This document shows positions 38,311 to 48,388 of a stretch of 64,000 nucleotides of DNA, piece by piece (the first letter of the stretch is position 1; each line of letters starts with the position of its first letter). The notes under the pieces are model-generated. The model did not search any database, was not told the DNA's origin, and worked only from the letters and a program-made list of their open reading frames with translations. Origin of the DNA: Acinetobacter sp. NCu2D-2. GTDB lineage: Bacteria > Pseudomonadota > Gammaproteobacteria > Pseudomonadales > Moraxellaceae. Made by a program: the position numbers and the translations under genes. Where the stretch lies: contig NZ_CP015594.1 in NCBI RefSeq assembly GCF_001647675.1, positions 620,001-684,000 on the forward strand. The letters are read 5' to 3'.

Positions 38311-39788
38311 TATGCATTCTCCTCAGCAATTGCAGCGCGTTTAGTATGCCAATCGGTGACTTGTTGATACTGATGTACCACAGACAACAATTGCGATTCT
38401 GACCAGTAGTTACCAATCAGCTGTAAGCCAACCGGTAAATTATCCTTGTCAAAACCAACAGGCGCGTTAATCGCAGGTAGACCTGCCAAGTTCACTGCGA
38501 TGGTGTAGATGTCACCTAAGTACATTTCTACAGGCGACAAGTTTGCACCAATCTTGTATGCAGTGGTTGGTGCAGCAGGCGCAGCAATTACGTCTACAGA
38601 TTCAAATGCTTTTAAGAAGTCTTGTTGAATCAGACGACGTACTTTTTGTGCTTTCACATAGTACGCATCGTAGTAACCTGCAGATAATGCATACGTACCA
38701 ATCAAGATACGACGTTGTACTTCTTTACCGAAACCTTCCGAACGTGAACGTTTGTATAAGTCCATCAAGTCAATTGGGTTTTCTGCACGGTAGCCATAAC
38801 GTACGCCATCAAAACGAGACAAGTTCGATGAAGCTTCAGCAGGGGCAATCAGGTAGTAGGTTGGGACGTAGCTTTCTGTCATGTTGAGATCAATCTCAAC
38901 CAGCGTTGCGCCCATTTCCTCTAACTTTTTCAATGATTCTTCAACACGTGCTTTCACATCAGCATCTAAGCCTTGAACGTTAAAGTACTGTTTAGGAATA
39001 CCAATGCGTAAACCTTTCACCGATGTACCGTTGAGGTTAGCCACATAGTCATCGACTTCTTTGTTCACAGAAGTTGAGTCTTTGGCATCATGACCTGCCA
39101 TCACGTTCATGAGGTAAGCACAGTCTTCAGCCGAACGTGCCATTGGACCACCTTGATCCAAAGATGACGCATACGCGATCATACCGAAACGTGAAACACG
39201 ACCATAAGTCGGTTTAAGACCTGTAAGACCACAGAAAGATGCAGGTTGACGGATTGAACCACCAGTATCTGTACCTGTTGCAAATGGAGCAAGGTCAGCA
39301 GCAACGGCCGCAGCCGAACCACCTGATGAACCACCTGGGACATGGCTTAAGTTCCAAGGGTTAGCTGTTGCGCCGTAGTATGAGTTCTCTGAAGTTGAAC
39401 CCATGGCGAATTCGTCCATGTTCACTTTACCTAAAGTGACAAGACCTGCAGTTTTACCTTTTGCCACAACAGTTGCATCGTAAGGTGATACAAAGTTGTC
39501 GAGCATTTTAGAGCCCGCAGTGGTTTTAATGCCTTGGGTACAGAAAATATCTTTATGTGCAATTGGCACACCTGTAAGTACATTTGCACCGCCAGCTTTA
39601 CGTAATGCGTCAGCCGCATCAGCCTCTGCCAATGCCAATTCAGGTGTAACTGTTACAAATGATTTAACTTGCGCATCGATTTTCGCAATACGTTTTAAAT
39701 AGTGTTCAGTCAATTCGCGTGAAGAAAATTGAGCATTTGCCAAACCTTCTGTCATTTCACGAATCGATAAGCGATGTAAATCTGTCAT
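38310..39788 (-). CDS. gatA: Aspartyl/glutamyl-tRNA amidotransferase subunit A
   Basis: Amidase-signature glutaminase of 492 aa. The Ser-cisSer-Lys triad is visible: Lys in [12 protein letters not shown] and the two Ser in [33 protein letters not shown]. Releases ammonia from glutamine for GatB. Lies between gatC and gatB on the minus strand, 52 bases after gatC. Confidence 0.97.
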   Translation of the reverse strand: MTDLHRLSIREMTEGLANAQFSSRELTEHYLKRIAKIDAQVKSFVTVTPELALAEADAADALRKAGGANVLTGVPIAHKDIFCTQGIKTTAGSKMLDNFVSPYDATVVAKGKTAGLVTLGKVNMDEFAMGSTSENSYYGATANPWNLSHVPGGSSGGSAAAVAADLAPFATGTDTGGSIRQPASFCGLTGLKPTYGRVSRFGMIAYASSLDQGGPMARSAEDCAYLMNVMAGHDAKDSTSVNKEVDDYVANLNGTSVKGLRIGIPKQYFNVQGLDADVKARVEESLKKLEEMGATLVEIDLNMTESYVPTYYLIAPAEASSNLSRFDGVRYGYRAENPIDLMDLYKRSRSEGFGKEVQRRILIGTYALSAGYYDAYYVKAQKVRRLIQQDFLKAFESVDVIAAPAAPTTAYKIGANLSPVEMYLGDIYTIAVNLAGLPAINAPVGFDKDNLPVGLQLIGNYWSESQLLSVVHQYQQVTDWHTKRAAIAEENA

Positions 39789-39840
39789 GAGAAATAATTC
39801 TTTACGTTTAATTTAATAAAAAGTTTTAACTGATCAATAA

Positions 39841-40155
39841 TCACTCAATCACGCGAGGAACGAGGTATAAACCTTCTTGTACAGCAGGTGCGACTGCTTG
39901 ATATTCTTCACGATGATTGCTTTCCGACACGACATCTTCACGTAGTGGCTGTGGATTGTCGAAAGGGCTCTTTAATGGTTCAACACCATCGGTATTGATG
40001 CCTTTCAGGGTTTCCATCATGCCTAAAATTTTATTTAAACTTTGAGCATATTCAGCAGATTGCGTATCATCGAGTGATAACCTTGCAAGGTGAGCAATGG
40101 CTGAAACTGTTTCTGCATTTAAATCTGCAGAATGCTGTGCATCCGATGTAGACAT
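39841..40155 (-). CDS. gatC: Aspartyl/glutamyl-tRNA amidotransferase subunit C
   Basis: Protein of 104 aa, the small stabilising subunit that wraps GatA and GatB. Typical segments: VSAIAHLARLSLDDTQSAEYAQSLNKILGMMETLKGINTDGVEPL and LREDVV. First gene of gatCAB, divergent from mreB. Confidence 0.96.
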   Translation of the reverse strand: MSTSDAQHSADLNAETVSAIAHLARLSLDDTQSAEYAQSLNKILGMMETLKGINTDGVEPLKSPFDNPQPLREDVVSESNHREEYQAVAPAVQEGLYLVPRVIE

Positions 40156-40208
40156 AATATTACCTAATCAGTATTAAAAAAAATTCAAATTATCGTGCGT
40201 TATGATAA

Positions 40209-41336
<1,128 letters not shown>

Positions 41337-41352
41337 GAAAAGGACGCGGCGG

Positions 41353-42210
41353 GTGCAAGCACATCTGTTTTCAAGACAACCGCCATCTTTTCGCTCTTTC
41401 ATCATAGCGTTGGTGACATGTTTCGTGGTGCTTTTCTTCGATTGGCGCATGCCACATGTTATCCAACCTGCAAGGGATGTCTTGTATGCAGCGTATAATC
41501 CGATTTATGCGCTGGCAAGTTATCCTGTGTTGTCGCGAGAATGGCTGACTCAACAAACTAAGTCTGAAGCGCAACTTCGTCGTGAAAATACCGCGATGCA
41601 AGCTGAGCTTTTACAGGCTCAGGTACGTTTACAAAAAATTGCTGAACTTTCAGCTGAAAACACGCGTCTGCGTGGTCTGCTCGATACTCCTTTAATCATC
41701 GATGGTCGTATGGAAATTGCTGAAGTCATTGGGACAGATGCCGATCCATTACGTCATATTATTGTGATTAACCGCGGTTCCAACAGTCAGCTTCGCGTCG
41801 GTCAAACGGTACTCGATGACAAAGGTATTATGGGGCAGGTGATTAATGTCTACCCACATAGTAGCCGTGTCATGCTGTTATCCGATAAAGAGCACTCACT
41901 TTCAGTTCGTTTAGAACATACTGGCATGCGTGCCATTGTTTCAGGAACAGGCGATTTAGGTCGTTTGAAAATGGAATATGTTCCAACCAGTGCCAATATC
42001 AAAGTAGGTGAAAAAGTTTATAGCTCAGGCTTAGGCGAACATTTCCCTGCAGGGTATTTAGTCGGTACGATCTCGAAAGTTCAACGTCACAATTCTGGTG
42101 AATTCGCCCAAATTGATGTGATTCCTGCAGCACAGCTTGCTGGTGGGCATCATGTGGTGGTTTTATTTTCCGACTCATTAGCGATGGAGCAACCGAATGT
42201 CGATCGCTAG
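41353..42210 (+). CDS. mreC: Rod-shape-determining protein MreC
   Basis: Protein of 285 aa with a GTG start. N-terminal membrane anchor (SFIIALVTCFVVLFFDW), a coiled coil (about residues 60-105, rich in Ala, Leu and Gln) and two β-barrel domains in the periplasm (GTDADPLRHIIVINRGSNSQLRVGQTVLDDKGIMGQV; SGLGEHFPAGYLVGTI). Links MreB to the cell-wall elongation machinery. Overlaps mreD by 14 bases. Confidence 0.95.
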   Translation: MQAHLFSRQPPSFRSFIIALVTCFVVLFFDWRMPHVIQPARDVLYAAYNPIYALASYPVLSREWLTQQTKSEAQLRRENTAMQAELLQAQVRLQKIAELSAENTRLRGLLDTPLIIDGRMEIAEVIGTDADPLRHIIVINRGSNSQLRVGQTVLDDKGIMGQVINVYPHSSRVMLLSDKEHSLSVRLEHTGMRAIVSGTGDLGRLKMEYVPTSANIKVGEKVYSSGLGEHFPAGYLVGTISKVQRHNSGEFAQIDVIPAAQLAGGHHVVVLFSDSLAMEQPNVDR

Positions 42211-42688
42211 AATGAAGAACAATCGCCAGAGAGATCCTTTATTTGCCATTATCATTTCCGTGATTGTGGCATCGATCCTCATGGTCTACCCATTGTCTTA
42301 TGCCTTGTCAGGATGGCGTCCGCTATTCATGTTCATGGTCATGATGTTTTGGGTGCTGTGTCAGCCGACATGGTGTGGGGTATGGTTTGCATTTGCCACT
42401 GGTATTTTTGCAGATTTACTCCTTGATGCACCGCTCGGTTTAAATGCATTGAGTTTTATAGTTATTACATTTTTAGCGCGGTTTCTGACACGCGAACGCC
42501 GTATTCTCACTTTTGGAAATTTGTGGGTCATCACGACATTAGCAATTCTTGCGCATCTGATGATTCTATTTTTCTCACAAGTGGCAAGTGGTGTCCATTT
42601 TTCTTTCCCACGTCACTGGTTACCGATGTTGACTAGTGTATTCGTGTGGCCTGTCTTATATTATATGCTACGAAAATGGCGCATATAA
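42197..42688 (+). CDS. mreD: Rod-shape-determining protein MreD
   Basis: Integral membrane protein of 163 aa with five or six hydrophobic segments (FAIIISVIVASILMVYPLSY, FMFMVMMFWVLCQP and others) and the family segment FATGIFADLLLDAPLGLNAL. Part of the elongasome with MreBC. Its end overlaps maf by 13 bases. Confidence 0.94.
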   Translation: MSIARMKNNRQRDPLFAIIISVIVASILMVYPLSYALSGWRPLFMFMVMMFWVLCQPTWCGVWFAFATGIFADLLLDAPLGLNALSFIVITFLARFLTRERRILTFGNLWVITTLAILAHLMILFFSQVASGVHFSFPRHWLPMLTSVFVWPVLYYMLRKWRI

Positions 42689-43242
42689 TTCTCGCTTCTA
42701 GCTCTCCACGCCGTCGAGAATTGCTCGCACAGCTCGGACTCGAATTTGATATTTTGAGTCCAGATATTGATGAATCTGTTCAAGAAAATGAAACAGTTGC
42801 AGCCTATGTCGAGCGACTCGCACGTGCGAAAGCCGAAGCAGTTGCAGTACAATATCCTGATGCGATTATTATTGCTGCAGATACCAGTTTAGGTGTCGAC
42901 AACGAAATATTAGGCAAACCAGAATCTAAGCAACATGCGTTTGAAATATGGTCTAAAATATCAGGCCGACAGCATGATGTTTTTTCTGGCGTATGTGTTC
43001 GTACAAAAGATGAAAAATACAGTATAGTGGTTCAAACACGAGTGCATTTTCAGGCACTTAGTGTCAGTGATATGGAAAGTTACTGGGCCACGGGCGAGCC
43101 AATTGGAAAGGCTGGCGCTTATGCGATTCAAGGCATTGCAGCACGTTATATTCCAAAAATTGAAGGCAGTTACTCCAATGTTGTGGGCTTGCCGCTATAT
43201 GAAACAGTACAGTTATTACAGACAGTTAAAGCACTAAATTAA
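42676..43242 (+). CDS. maf: Maf nucleoside-triphosphate pyrophosphatase
   Basis: Protein of 188 aa. N-terminal phosphate loop MAHIILASSSPRRRELL, catalytic ADTSLGVDNEILGKPE and the GEPIGKAGAYAIQG segment; a dTTP/UTP-type Maf (YhdE branch). Hydrolyses abnormal or excess nucleotides. Start at 42676 matches the conserved N terminus; a longer frame from 42646 has 10 extra residues. Confidence 0.94.
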   Translation: MAHIILASSSPRRRELLAQLGLEFDILSPDIDESVQENETVAAYVERLARAKAEAVAVQYPDAIIIAADTSLGVDNEILGKPESKQHAFEIWSKISGRQHDVFSGVCVRTKDEKYSIVVQTRVHFQALSVSDMESYWATGEPIGKAGAYAIQGIAARYIPKIEGSYSNVVGLPLYETVQLLQTVKALN

Positions 43243-43289
43243 CTGCTGATTAAAAGAATTTAATTTTTATAATGTTTTGAGTTGTTGTT

Positions 43290-44744
43290 ATGTCTAATGA
43301 GTTGTTGATTAACGTCACACCGACAGAGTGTCGGGTGGCGTTAATTGAAAACGGTACGGTGAACGAGTTATTCGTTGAACGTACTGCCAAACGTGGTTTG
43401 GTTGGGAATGTATATAAAGGGAAAGTTGTGCGTGTGCTACCTGGTATGCAAGCAGCTTTTGTGGATATTGGTTTATCACGTACGGCATTTTTACATATCA
43501 ATGATATGGTATGGCCGCGTAATCAACCGATGCCCAATGTATTTGAGCTCTTACAACCGGGACAAGTTCTGACGGTTCAAGTCATGAAAGATATGCTTGG
43601 TACCAAGGGCGCTCGACTCTCGACAGATCTTTCTATTCCCTCACGCTACCTTGTGCTCATGCCATATGGCAATCATATTGGTGTATCGCAACGGATTGAA
43701 TCTGAAGAAGAACGCGTTCGTTTACGCTCAATTATTGAGAAAGTTCAAAGTATTCATAAGCTACCTGGTTCGGTCATTGTTCGTACCGCAGCAGAAGGTA
43801 TTGATGAAGACGCTATTGCTCAGGATATGAGTTATTTGGCAAAACTTTGGGAATACATTCAACGTAAACAAAAAAGTATTGCAGTGCCTTCATTGATTTT
43901 TGAAGAGTTGCCATTACCACAGCGTGTGATTCGTGACTTGGCCAATGAACATACCTCAAAAATTTATGTCGATTCTCGTGAGATTCACGGCAAGTTAAAA
44001 GAATTTGTCGATGAGTTTGTGCCAAACATGAAAGAGTGTTTGATGCATTATCCGGGTGAGGCACCGATTTTTGATTTATATCATGTCGAAGATGATATTC
44101 AGAAAGCCCTACAGACGCGTGTAGCACTCAAGTCTGGTGGTTATCTGATGATTGATCAGACTGAAGCTATGACAACGATTGACGTCAATACTGGCTCTTA
44201 TGTCGGTGGTCGTTCGCTTGAGGATACTGTCTTTAAAACCAACATGGAAGCCACTCAAGTGATTGCACGTCAACTTCGACTGCGTAACTTGGGCGGTATT
44301 ATCATTATTGATTTTATCGACATGCAAGAAGCTCAGCATCGTGAAGAAGTCTTAAATCAATTTGAAAAGATGTTAGAAGGCGATCACGCAAAAACCAAAA
44401 TCACTCAAGTTTCTGAACTTGGTTTGGTGGAAATGACGCGGAAGCGGACTCGTGAATCTTTAGAACATTTGTTGTGTGAGTCATGCCCGACCTGTCAGGG
44501 ACGTGGTTATGTTAAATCTGCTGAGACAGTGTGTTACGAAATATTCCGAGAAATCTTACGTTACGCACGTGCATACGAATCACAAAGTGGTTTTACTGTG
44601 GTTGCACATCCCTTAGTGATTGATCGTTTGCTGACTGCAGAAGCTGCAGCTGTTGCGGATTTGGAGCATTTCATCAGTCGTGTGATTAAATTCCAAGTTG
44701 AAAATTTATACACGCAAGAGCAATACGATATCATTCTCAGCTGA
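43290..44744 (+). CDS. rng: Ribonuclease G
   Basis: Protein of 484 aa, RNase E/G family. N-terminal S1 RNA-binding domain (residues about 35-120, VGNVYKGKVVRVLPGMQAAFVDIG), catalytic core with Asp residues in TIDVNTGSYVGG and IIIIDFIDMQ, and the zinc-link Cys pair CESCPTCQGRGYV. Lacks the long RNase E scaffold tail. Processes 16S rRNA and some mRNAs. Last gene of the mre block. Confidence 0.95.
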   Translation: MSNELLINVTPTECRVALIENGTVNELFVERTAKRGLVGNVYKGKVVRVLPGMQAAFVDIGLSRTAFLHINDMVWPRNQPMPNVFELLQPGQVLTVQVMKDMLGTKGARLSTDLSIPSRYLVLMPYGNHIGVSQRIESEEERVRLRSIIEKVQSIHKLPGSVIVRTAAEGIDEDAIAQDMSYLAKLWEYIQRKQKSIAVPSLIFEELPLPQRVIRDLANEHTSKIYVDSREIHGKLKEFVDEFVPNMKECLMHYPGEAPIFDLYHVEDDIQKALQTRVALKSGGYLMIDQTEAMTTIDVNTGSYVGGRSLEDTVFKTNMEATQVIARQLRLRNLGGIIIIDFIDMQEAQHREEVLNQFEKMLEGDHAKTKITQVSELGLVEMTRKRTRESLEHLLCESCPTCQGRGYVKSAETVCYEIFREILRYARAYESQSGFTVVAHPLVIDRLLTAEAAAVADLEHFISRVIKFQVENLYTQEQYDIILS

Positions 44745-44777
44745 ATTTGTAACATAATATCGCTAAATACTTGTTAC

Positions 44778-44803
44778 AACTCTCATTTTACAATGGGAGT
44801 TGA
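44778..44803. terminator. Hairpin after rng
   Basis: CAACTCTCATT pairs with AATGGGAGTTG (one G-U pair) around TTAC. No T-run follows, so it may be an mRNA end-stabilising hairpin or a weak terminator. Confidence 0.5.
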
Positions 44804-44881
44804 ATTGCCAATACTAGATACATCCAAGTAGCCAAAGCCAATCTCCCATAATTCTAGGCTTAGCAAAATAAGAGGTGTGTC

Positions 44882-45055
44882 ATGAGTATGAGTAAAGCGG
44901 TCATTAATCAGGGTATAAAACACGTATTAGAAGCGAAAACTGTTCATGCGGGGTATATTGTGGATGAACGTGGCAATGAAGTGCAGATTACATCGTCAAT
45001 GGTGCGTCATGTATGCCACCAATTACTTAAACAATGTCGGACTGTAAAAGCTTAA
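44882..45055 (+). CDS. Small 57-aa protein resembling the PA1571 type
   Basis: Starts MSMSKAVINQGIKHVLEAK and carries GYIVDERGNEVQITSSMVRHVC, a pattern recalling the short PA1571-type proteins of Pseudomonas and Acinetobacter (Gly-x-x-Ile-Asp-x-x-Gly-x-Glu-x-x-Ile-Thr). Ribosome site AGAGG before the ATG and a clean terminator after it support a real gene. Function unknown; cytoplasmic by composition. Resemblance is from memory. Confidence 0.7.
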   Translation: MSMSKAVINQGIKHVLEAKTVHAGYIVDERGNEVQITSSMVRHVCHQLLKQCRTVKA

Positions 45056-45101
45056 ATTGAACCTGAAAAAATTAAAACAATTCAAAAAATAATCAAATAA
45101 A

Positions 45102-45134
45102 TAAAAGGGACTATAAAAGTCCCTTTTATTTTTT
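45102..45134 (+). terminator. Rho-independent terminator after the 57-aa gene
   Basis: AAAAGGGACTATAAAAGTCCCTTTT hairpin (stem AAAAGGGACT/AGTCCCTTTT) followed by a T-rich tail. Confidence 0.9.
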
Positions 45135-45202
45135 CATCAATTAATTGGCAAATCTGCTCAGTAAGATTTCATCATAGAATCTACCCAAGCATTTTAAAAT
45201 GC

Positions 45203-46585
45203 TTAGCTAACCGCAGCTAACTTTGGGGTTTTTCCGCCATCCACGATACGTTCAAAACGCTGAATTTCATCTTCTAAATGACTGAGTAAATTCTGCATTT
45301 TTGGTAAGGCATTGCGACAAGCAGTTAAACCAACTTCGAGTTTATCGAGATAACTGGTCATGGTGATATTGAGTGCCTGACCATCAAGCACGATTGAAGC
45401 AGGATAGAGTGCTTCTAAACGTGCGCCATTCCAATACAACGGCTCTTGTGGCCCTGGAACATTAGAAATAACGAGGTTAAAGGCTTGGCGTTTTGGCATT
45501 AAGCCTGAAGCAATATTTAAACCTGCAGCGCCATAGATAAAAGCACTGTAGTTTAAAATTTGATTGGCATTCATGCGTTTAAAACGTTCTTTGGCATTCA
45601 TGACACTACGACGAACAATCTTTAGGCGCTCAAGTGGGTCATCTTTATGCGTCCCTAAATTTGCCAAGATCATAGTAATGCGATTCGACATGTCTGAATC
45701 ATCACTACGTACTGATGCAGGCACCATCGCGATCAACGGCTTTTTAGGCAGTGCATTCTGAGTAATGAGGTATTCGCGTAGTGCACCTGAGCAAATGGCC
45801 AGCACGATGTCATTAATGGTGACACCAAGTGATTTGGCAATATGACGCAAACGCGAGAATTCAAACGACTGTGCAGCAAAACGACGTGCAGCGCTCACAC
45901 GTTGATTAAGAATCGAACTTGGCGCTTGGAAACTTGAAACATAATCCGGATTGCGTCCCATGTCCTTAATTACGGTTTGTGACAGTTCATACATGACGCG
46001 CGGTGTAGACTCAAGTTGACCTTTAATGGTTGCCAATATGCCTTTTACACGGCTGACTTTCGGTGCTTTTAAGCGTTTTGCGCGTGGGCCTTCAACACAC
46101 CAAGGTGGCACAATGCTTTTTGCATTTGGATCATGGGATAAAGATTTTTCAACCAAACGCATGCCTGCAATACCATCCACCATCGCATGGTGAATTTTAA
46201 AGTACATGGCAAAACGGTTACCTTCAATCCCTTCAATAATATGACAAGTCCAAAGTGGCTTTGCACGGTCAATTAAAGCGCTGTGCTCTTGAGAAATATA
46301 GGTAAGAAGTTCACGGATACGGCCAGGTTTAGGTAAGGCAATATGTCTGAAATGATGATCTAAATCAAAATGTTCATCTTCATCCCAAAACAGTCCATTT
46401 AAATAATTATTAAAAGGTGGGATCGGAACTGATTTGGATTGGCGGATGTCGCTGACAAGTTCTTGTATAAATGATGCAGGTGCATTTTCAGGAATTTGGA
46501 ACAGGAAAAGTCCGCCTACATGCATAGGCTGCTGCCGTTTCTCTAAAGAGAGGAAAATAAAATCAATTGGATGTAATGGACGCAT
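45203..46585 (-). CDS. atfA: Wax ester synthase / diacylglycerol acyltransferase
   Basis: Protein of 460 aa, WS/DGAT family. The active-site HHAMVDG lies at residues 132-138, the same place as in A. baylyi AtfA; other family marks are the PLHPIDFIFLSLE start, NDIVLAICSGALREYL, and NLVISNVPGPQEPLYWNGARL. Makes storage wax esters and triacylglycerols from acyl-CoA at the inner membrane face. Single gene on the minus strand. Confidence 0.95.
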   Translation of the reverse strand: MRPLHPIDFIFLSLEKRQQPMHVGGLFLFQIPENAPASFIQELVSDIRQSKSVPIPPFNNYLNGLFWDEDEHFDLDHHFRHIALPKPGRIRELLTYISQEHSALIDRAKPLWTCHIIEGIEGNRFAMYFKIHHAMVDGIAGMRLVEKSLSHDPNAKSIVPPWCVEGPRAKRLKAPKVSRVKGILATIKGQLESTPRVMYELSQTVIKDMGRNPDYVSSFQAPSSILNQRVSAARRFAAQSFEFSRLRHIAKSLGVTINDIVLAICSGALREYLITQNALPKKPLIAMVPASVRSDDSDMSNRITMILANLGTHKDDPLERLKIVRRSVMNAKERFKRMNANQILNYSAFIYGAAGLNIASGLMPKRQAFNLVISNVPGPQEPLYWNGARLEALYPASIVLDGQALNITMTSYLDKLEVGLTACRNALPKMQNLLSHLEDEIQRFERIVDGGKTPKLAAVS

Positions 46586-46715
46586 AGCGTGGATTGCCTC
46601 ATCGAACCTTCTACGGCCGTTCTTGTTGGAATAGCCTTGTTAGAATTATTAATATTACTTATACAAAGTATAGCGATTTTGACACATAAAGGTATAAATT
46701 TATGTGTATGCAAAG

Positions 46716-46748
46716 GTTAAAAAAACCACCGTCTATCGGTGGTTTTAT
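46716..46748 (-). terminator. Rho-independent terminator of cysH
   Basis: ACCACCGTCTATCGGTGGT hairpin (stem AACCACCG/CGGTGGTT); on the minus strand it is followed by a run of seven T. Lies just after the cysH stop codon at 46758. Confidence 0.88.
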
Positions 46749-46757
46749 CCAATCTTA

Positions 46758-47489
46758 TTATTTTAAATTGCCAGCATGTAGTCCACATTCTTTATGGGTG
46801 GCTTCTTCCCACCACCAACGACCTTCGCGTTCATGTTGGTTGGGTAGAACGGGGCGTGTACATGGTTCACAACCAATCGAGATATAACCTTTCTCATGCA
46901 GTGGGTTATATGGAATTTCCATCATACGGATATAATTCCAAACGTCACTACTAGACCAATTTGCAAGTGGATTATATTTAATCAGTTGTTTGCCTGGTCC
47001 TGAGAAGCCAGCATCAGCTTGAATGACTGGAATTTCATTACGTGTTCCTGGGCTTTGATCCTTACGCTGACCTGTAATCCAACCATCTAAAGTGGCTAAT
47101 TTTTTGCGTAAAGGCTGTACCTTACGGATACCGCAACATTCTTTATGATCATCTTGATAGAAGCTAAATAATCCTTTTTCAGTCACGAGTTTCTGAACAG
47201 CTTCGCTTTCAGGGAAACAGATTTCGATATCAATCTTATAGTACTTACGTACTTGTTCAATAAACCGATAGGTTTCGGCATGTAGGCGACCCGTATCTAG
47301 GCTAAAGACACGAAAAGGTTTACCAAGATGCGAAGCCATATCAATCAGTACAACATCTTCTGCACCTGAGAATGAAATCGCAATTTCACCTTCTTGGCTA
47401 AGAGCGAGAGCTAAAATTTCACTTGGAGATTTATCGGCATATTCAGACGCAAGTGCATCTACAAGATCAATACTTGGAATAGTAGTCAT
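46758..47489 (-). CDS. cysH: Assimilatory APS/PAPS reductase
   Basis: Protein of 243 aa from the ATG at 47489 (10 further in-frame residues upstream lack support). PP-loop motif [23 protein letters not shown]-type region [12 protein letters not shown], and both Cys pairs [13 protein letters not shown] and IGCEPCTRP that hold a 4Fe-4S cluster, so it is probably an adenylylsulfate (APS) reductase type. Catalytic Cys in ECGLHAG near the C terminus. Reduces activated sulfate to sulfite in cysteine synthesis. Divergent from thrH. Confidence 0.93.
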   Translation of the reverse strand: MTTIPSIDLVDALASEYADKSPSEILALALSQEGEIAISFSGAEDVVLIDMASHLGKPFRVFSLDTGRLHAETYRFIEQVRKYYKIDIEICFPESEAVQKLVTEKGLFSFYQDDHKECCGIRKVQPLRKKLATLDGWITGQRKDQSPGTRNEIPVIQADAGFSGPGKQLIKYNPLANWSSSDVWNYIRMMEIPYNPLHEKGYISIGCEPCTRPVLPNQHEREGRWWWEEATHKECGLHAGNLK

Positions 47490-47689
47490 GACAGTCCTGG
47501 CGATATAGGCTTGGAACAATAAGGCCTATATTAATTTATTTCAGAACTATTTTAATAGAATAGATATAAACGACTTATCACTAAAAAATAAATACTTATG
47601 AAAAAAATAGATTTAAAAAAGTACAATGCAAAAATCAGATCTTCGGCTATGATAGTGCAAAATTTTTAATACACCAGAGGGGAATGTTC

Positions 47690-48307
47690 ATGGAAGTTGT
47701 TTGTCTTGATTTAGAAGGCGTATTGGTTCCTGAAATTTGGATTAACTTTGCAAAGAAAACAGGCATTAAAGCACTTGAAGCAACGACTCGTGATATTCCT
47801 GATTACGATGTATTGATGACTCAGCGTCTGAATATCTTAAAAGAACATGGTTTGGGATTAAATGATATTCAGGAAGTGATTGCTGAGATGGGGCCTTTTG
47901 AAGGTGCTAAAGAATTTGTTGAATGGGTGCGTACACATTTCCAATTGATTATTTTATCAGACACATTCTATGAATTTGCGCATCCTCTAATGAAACAATT
48001 AGGCTGGCCAACCATTTTCTGTCACAAATTAGAAACTGATGAAAATGGTATGATTTCAGCATATAAACTTCGTCAGCCAGACCAAAAACGTCAAGCCGTA
48101 AAAGCTTTACATGGTTTGAATTTCCGTGTGATTGCAGCAGGAGATTCGTATAACGATACGACGATGCTGGGTGAAGCAGATGCAGGTTTCTTATTTGATG
48201 CACCTGAAAATGTGATTGCAGAATTCCCGCAGTTCCCACCAATCCACGGTTATGCAGCATTAAAAGAAGCCATTCGTAATGCTTCAGTTCGAGATATTCC
48301 AGCTTAA
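47690..48307 (+). CDS. thrH: ThrH phosphoserine phosphatase / homoserine phosphotransferase
   Basis: HAD-superfamily protein of 205 aa, very like Pseudomonas ThrH. Catalytic Asp7 in VCLDLEGVLVPEIWI, motif II ILSDTFYEF and motif III/IV VIAAGDSYNDTTMLGEADAG. Transfers phosphate from phosphoserine to homoserine or hydrolyses it, linking serine and threonine synthesis. Start at 47690 matches the family (MEVVCLD) and has GAGGGG well spaced; an ATG 6 bases upstream is too near that site. Confidence 0.94.
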   Translation: MEVVCLDLEGVLVPEIWINFAKKTGIKALEATTRDIPDYDVLMTQRLNILKEHGLGLNDIQEVIAEMGPFEGAKEFVEWVRTHFQLIILSDTFYEFAHPLMKQLGWPTIFCHKLETDENGMISAYKLRQPDQKRQAVKALHGLNFRVIAAGDSYNDTTMLGEADAGFLFDAPENVIAEFPQFPPIHGYAALKEAIRNASVRDIPA

Positions 48308-48325
48308 AACTGATTTTGACTGAAA

Positions 48326-48356
48326 TAAAAAGGGCATCCGAAGATGCCCTTTTTAT
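48326..48356. terminator. Terminator between thrH and the first FadL-like gene
   Basis: AAAAAGGGCATCCGAAGATGCCCTTTTT: eight-to-twelve-bp stem with CGAA loop and T-runs on both strands; serves two convergent genes. Confidence 0.93.
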
Positions 48357-48388
48357 CGTTTAACCCATTTTGACCCCATCAAAATGAA

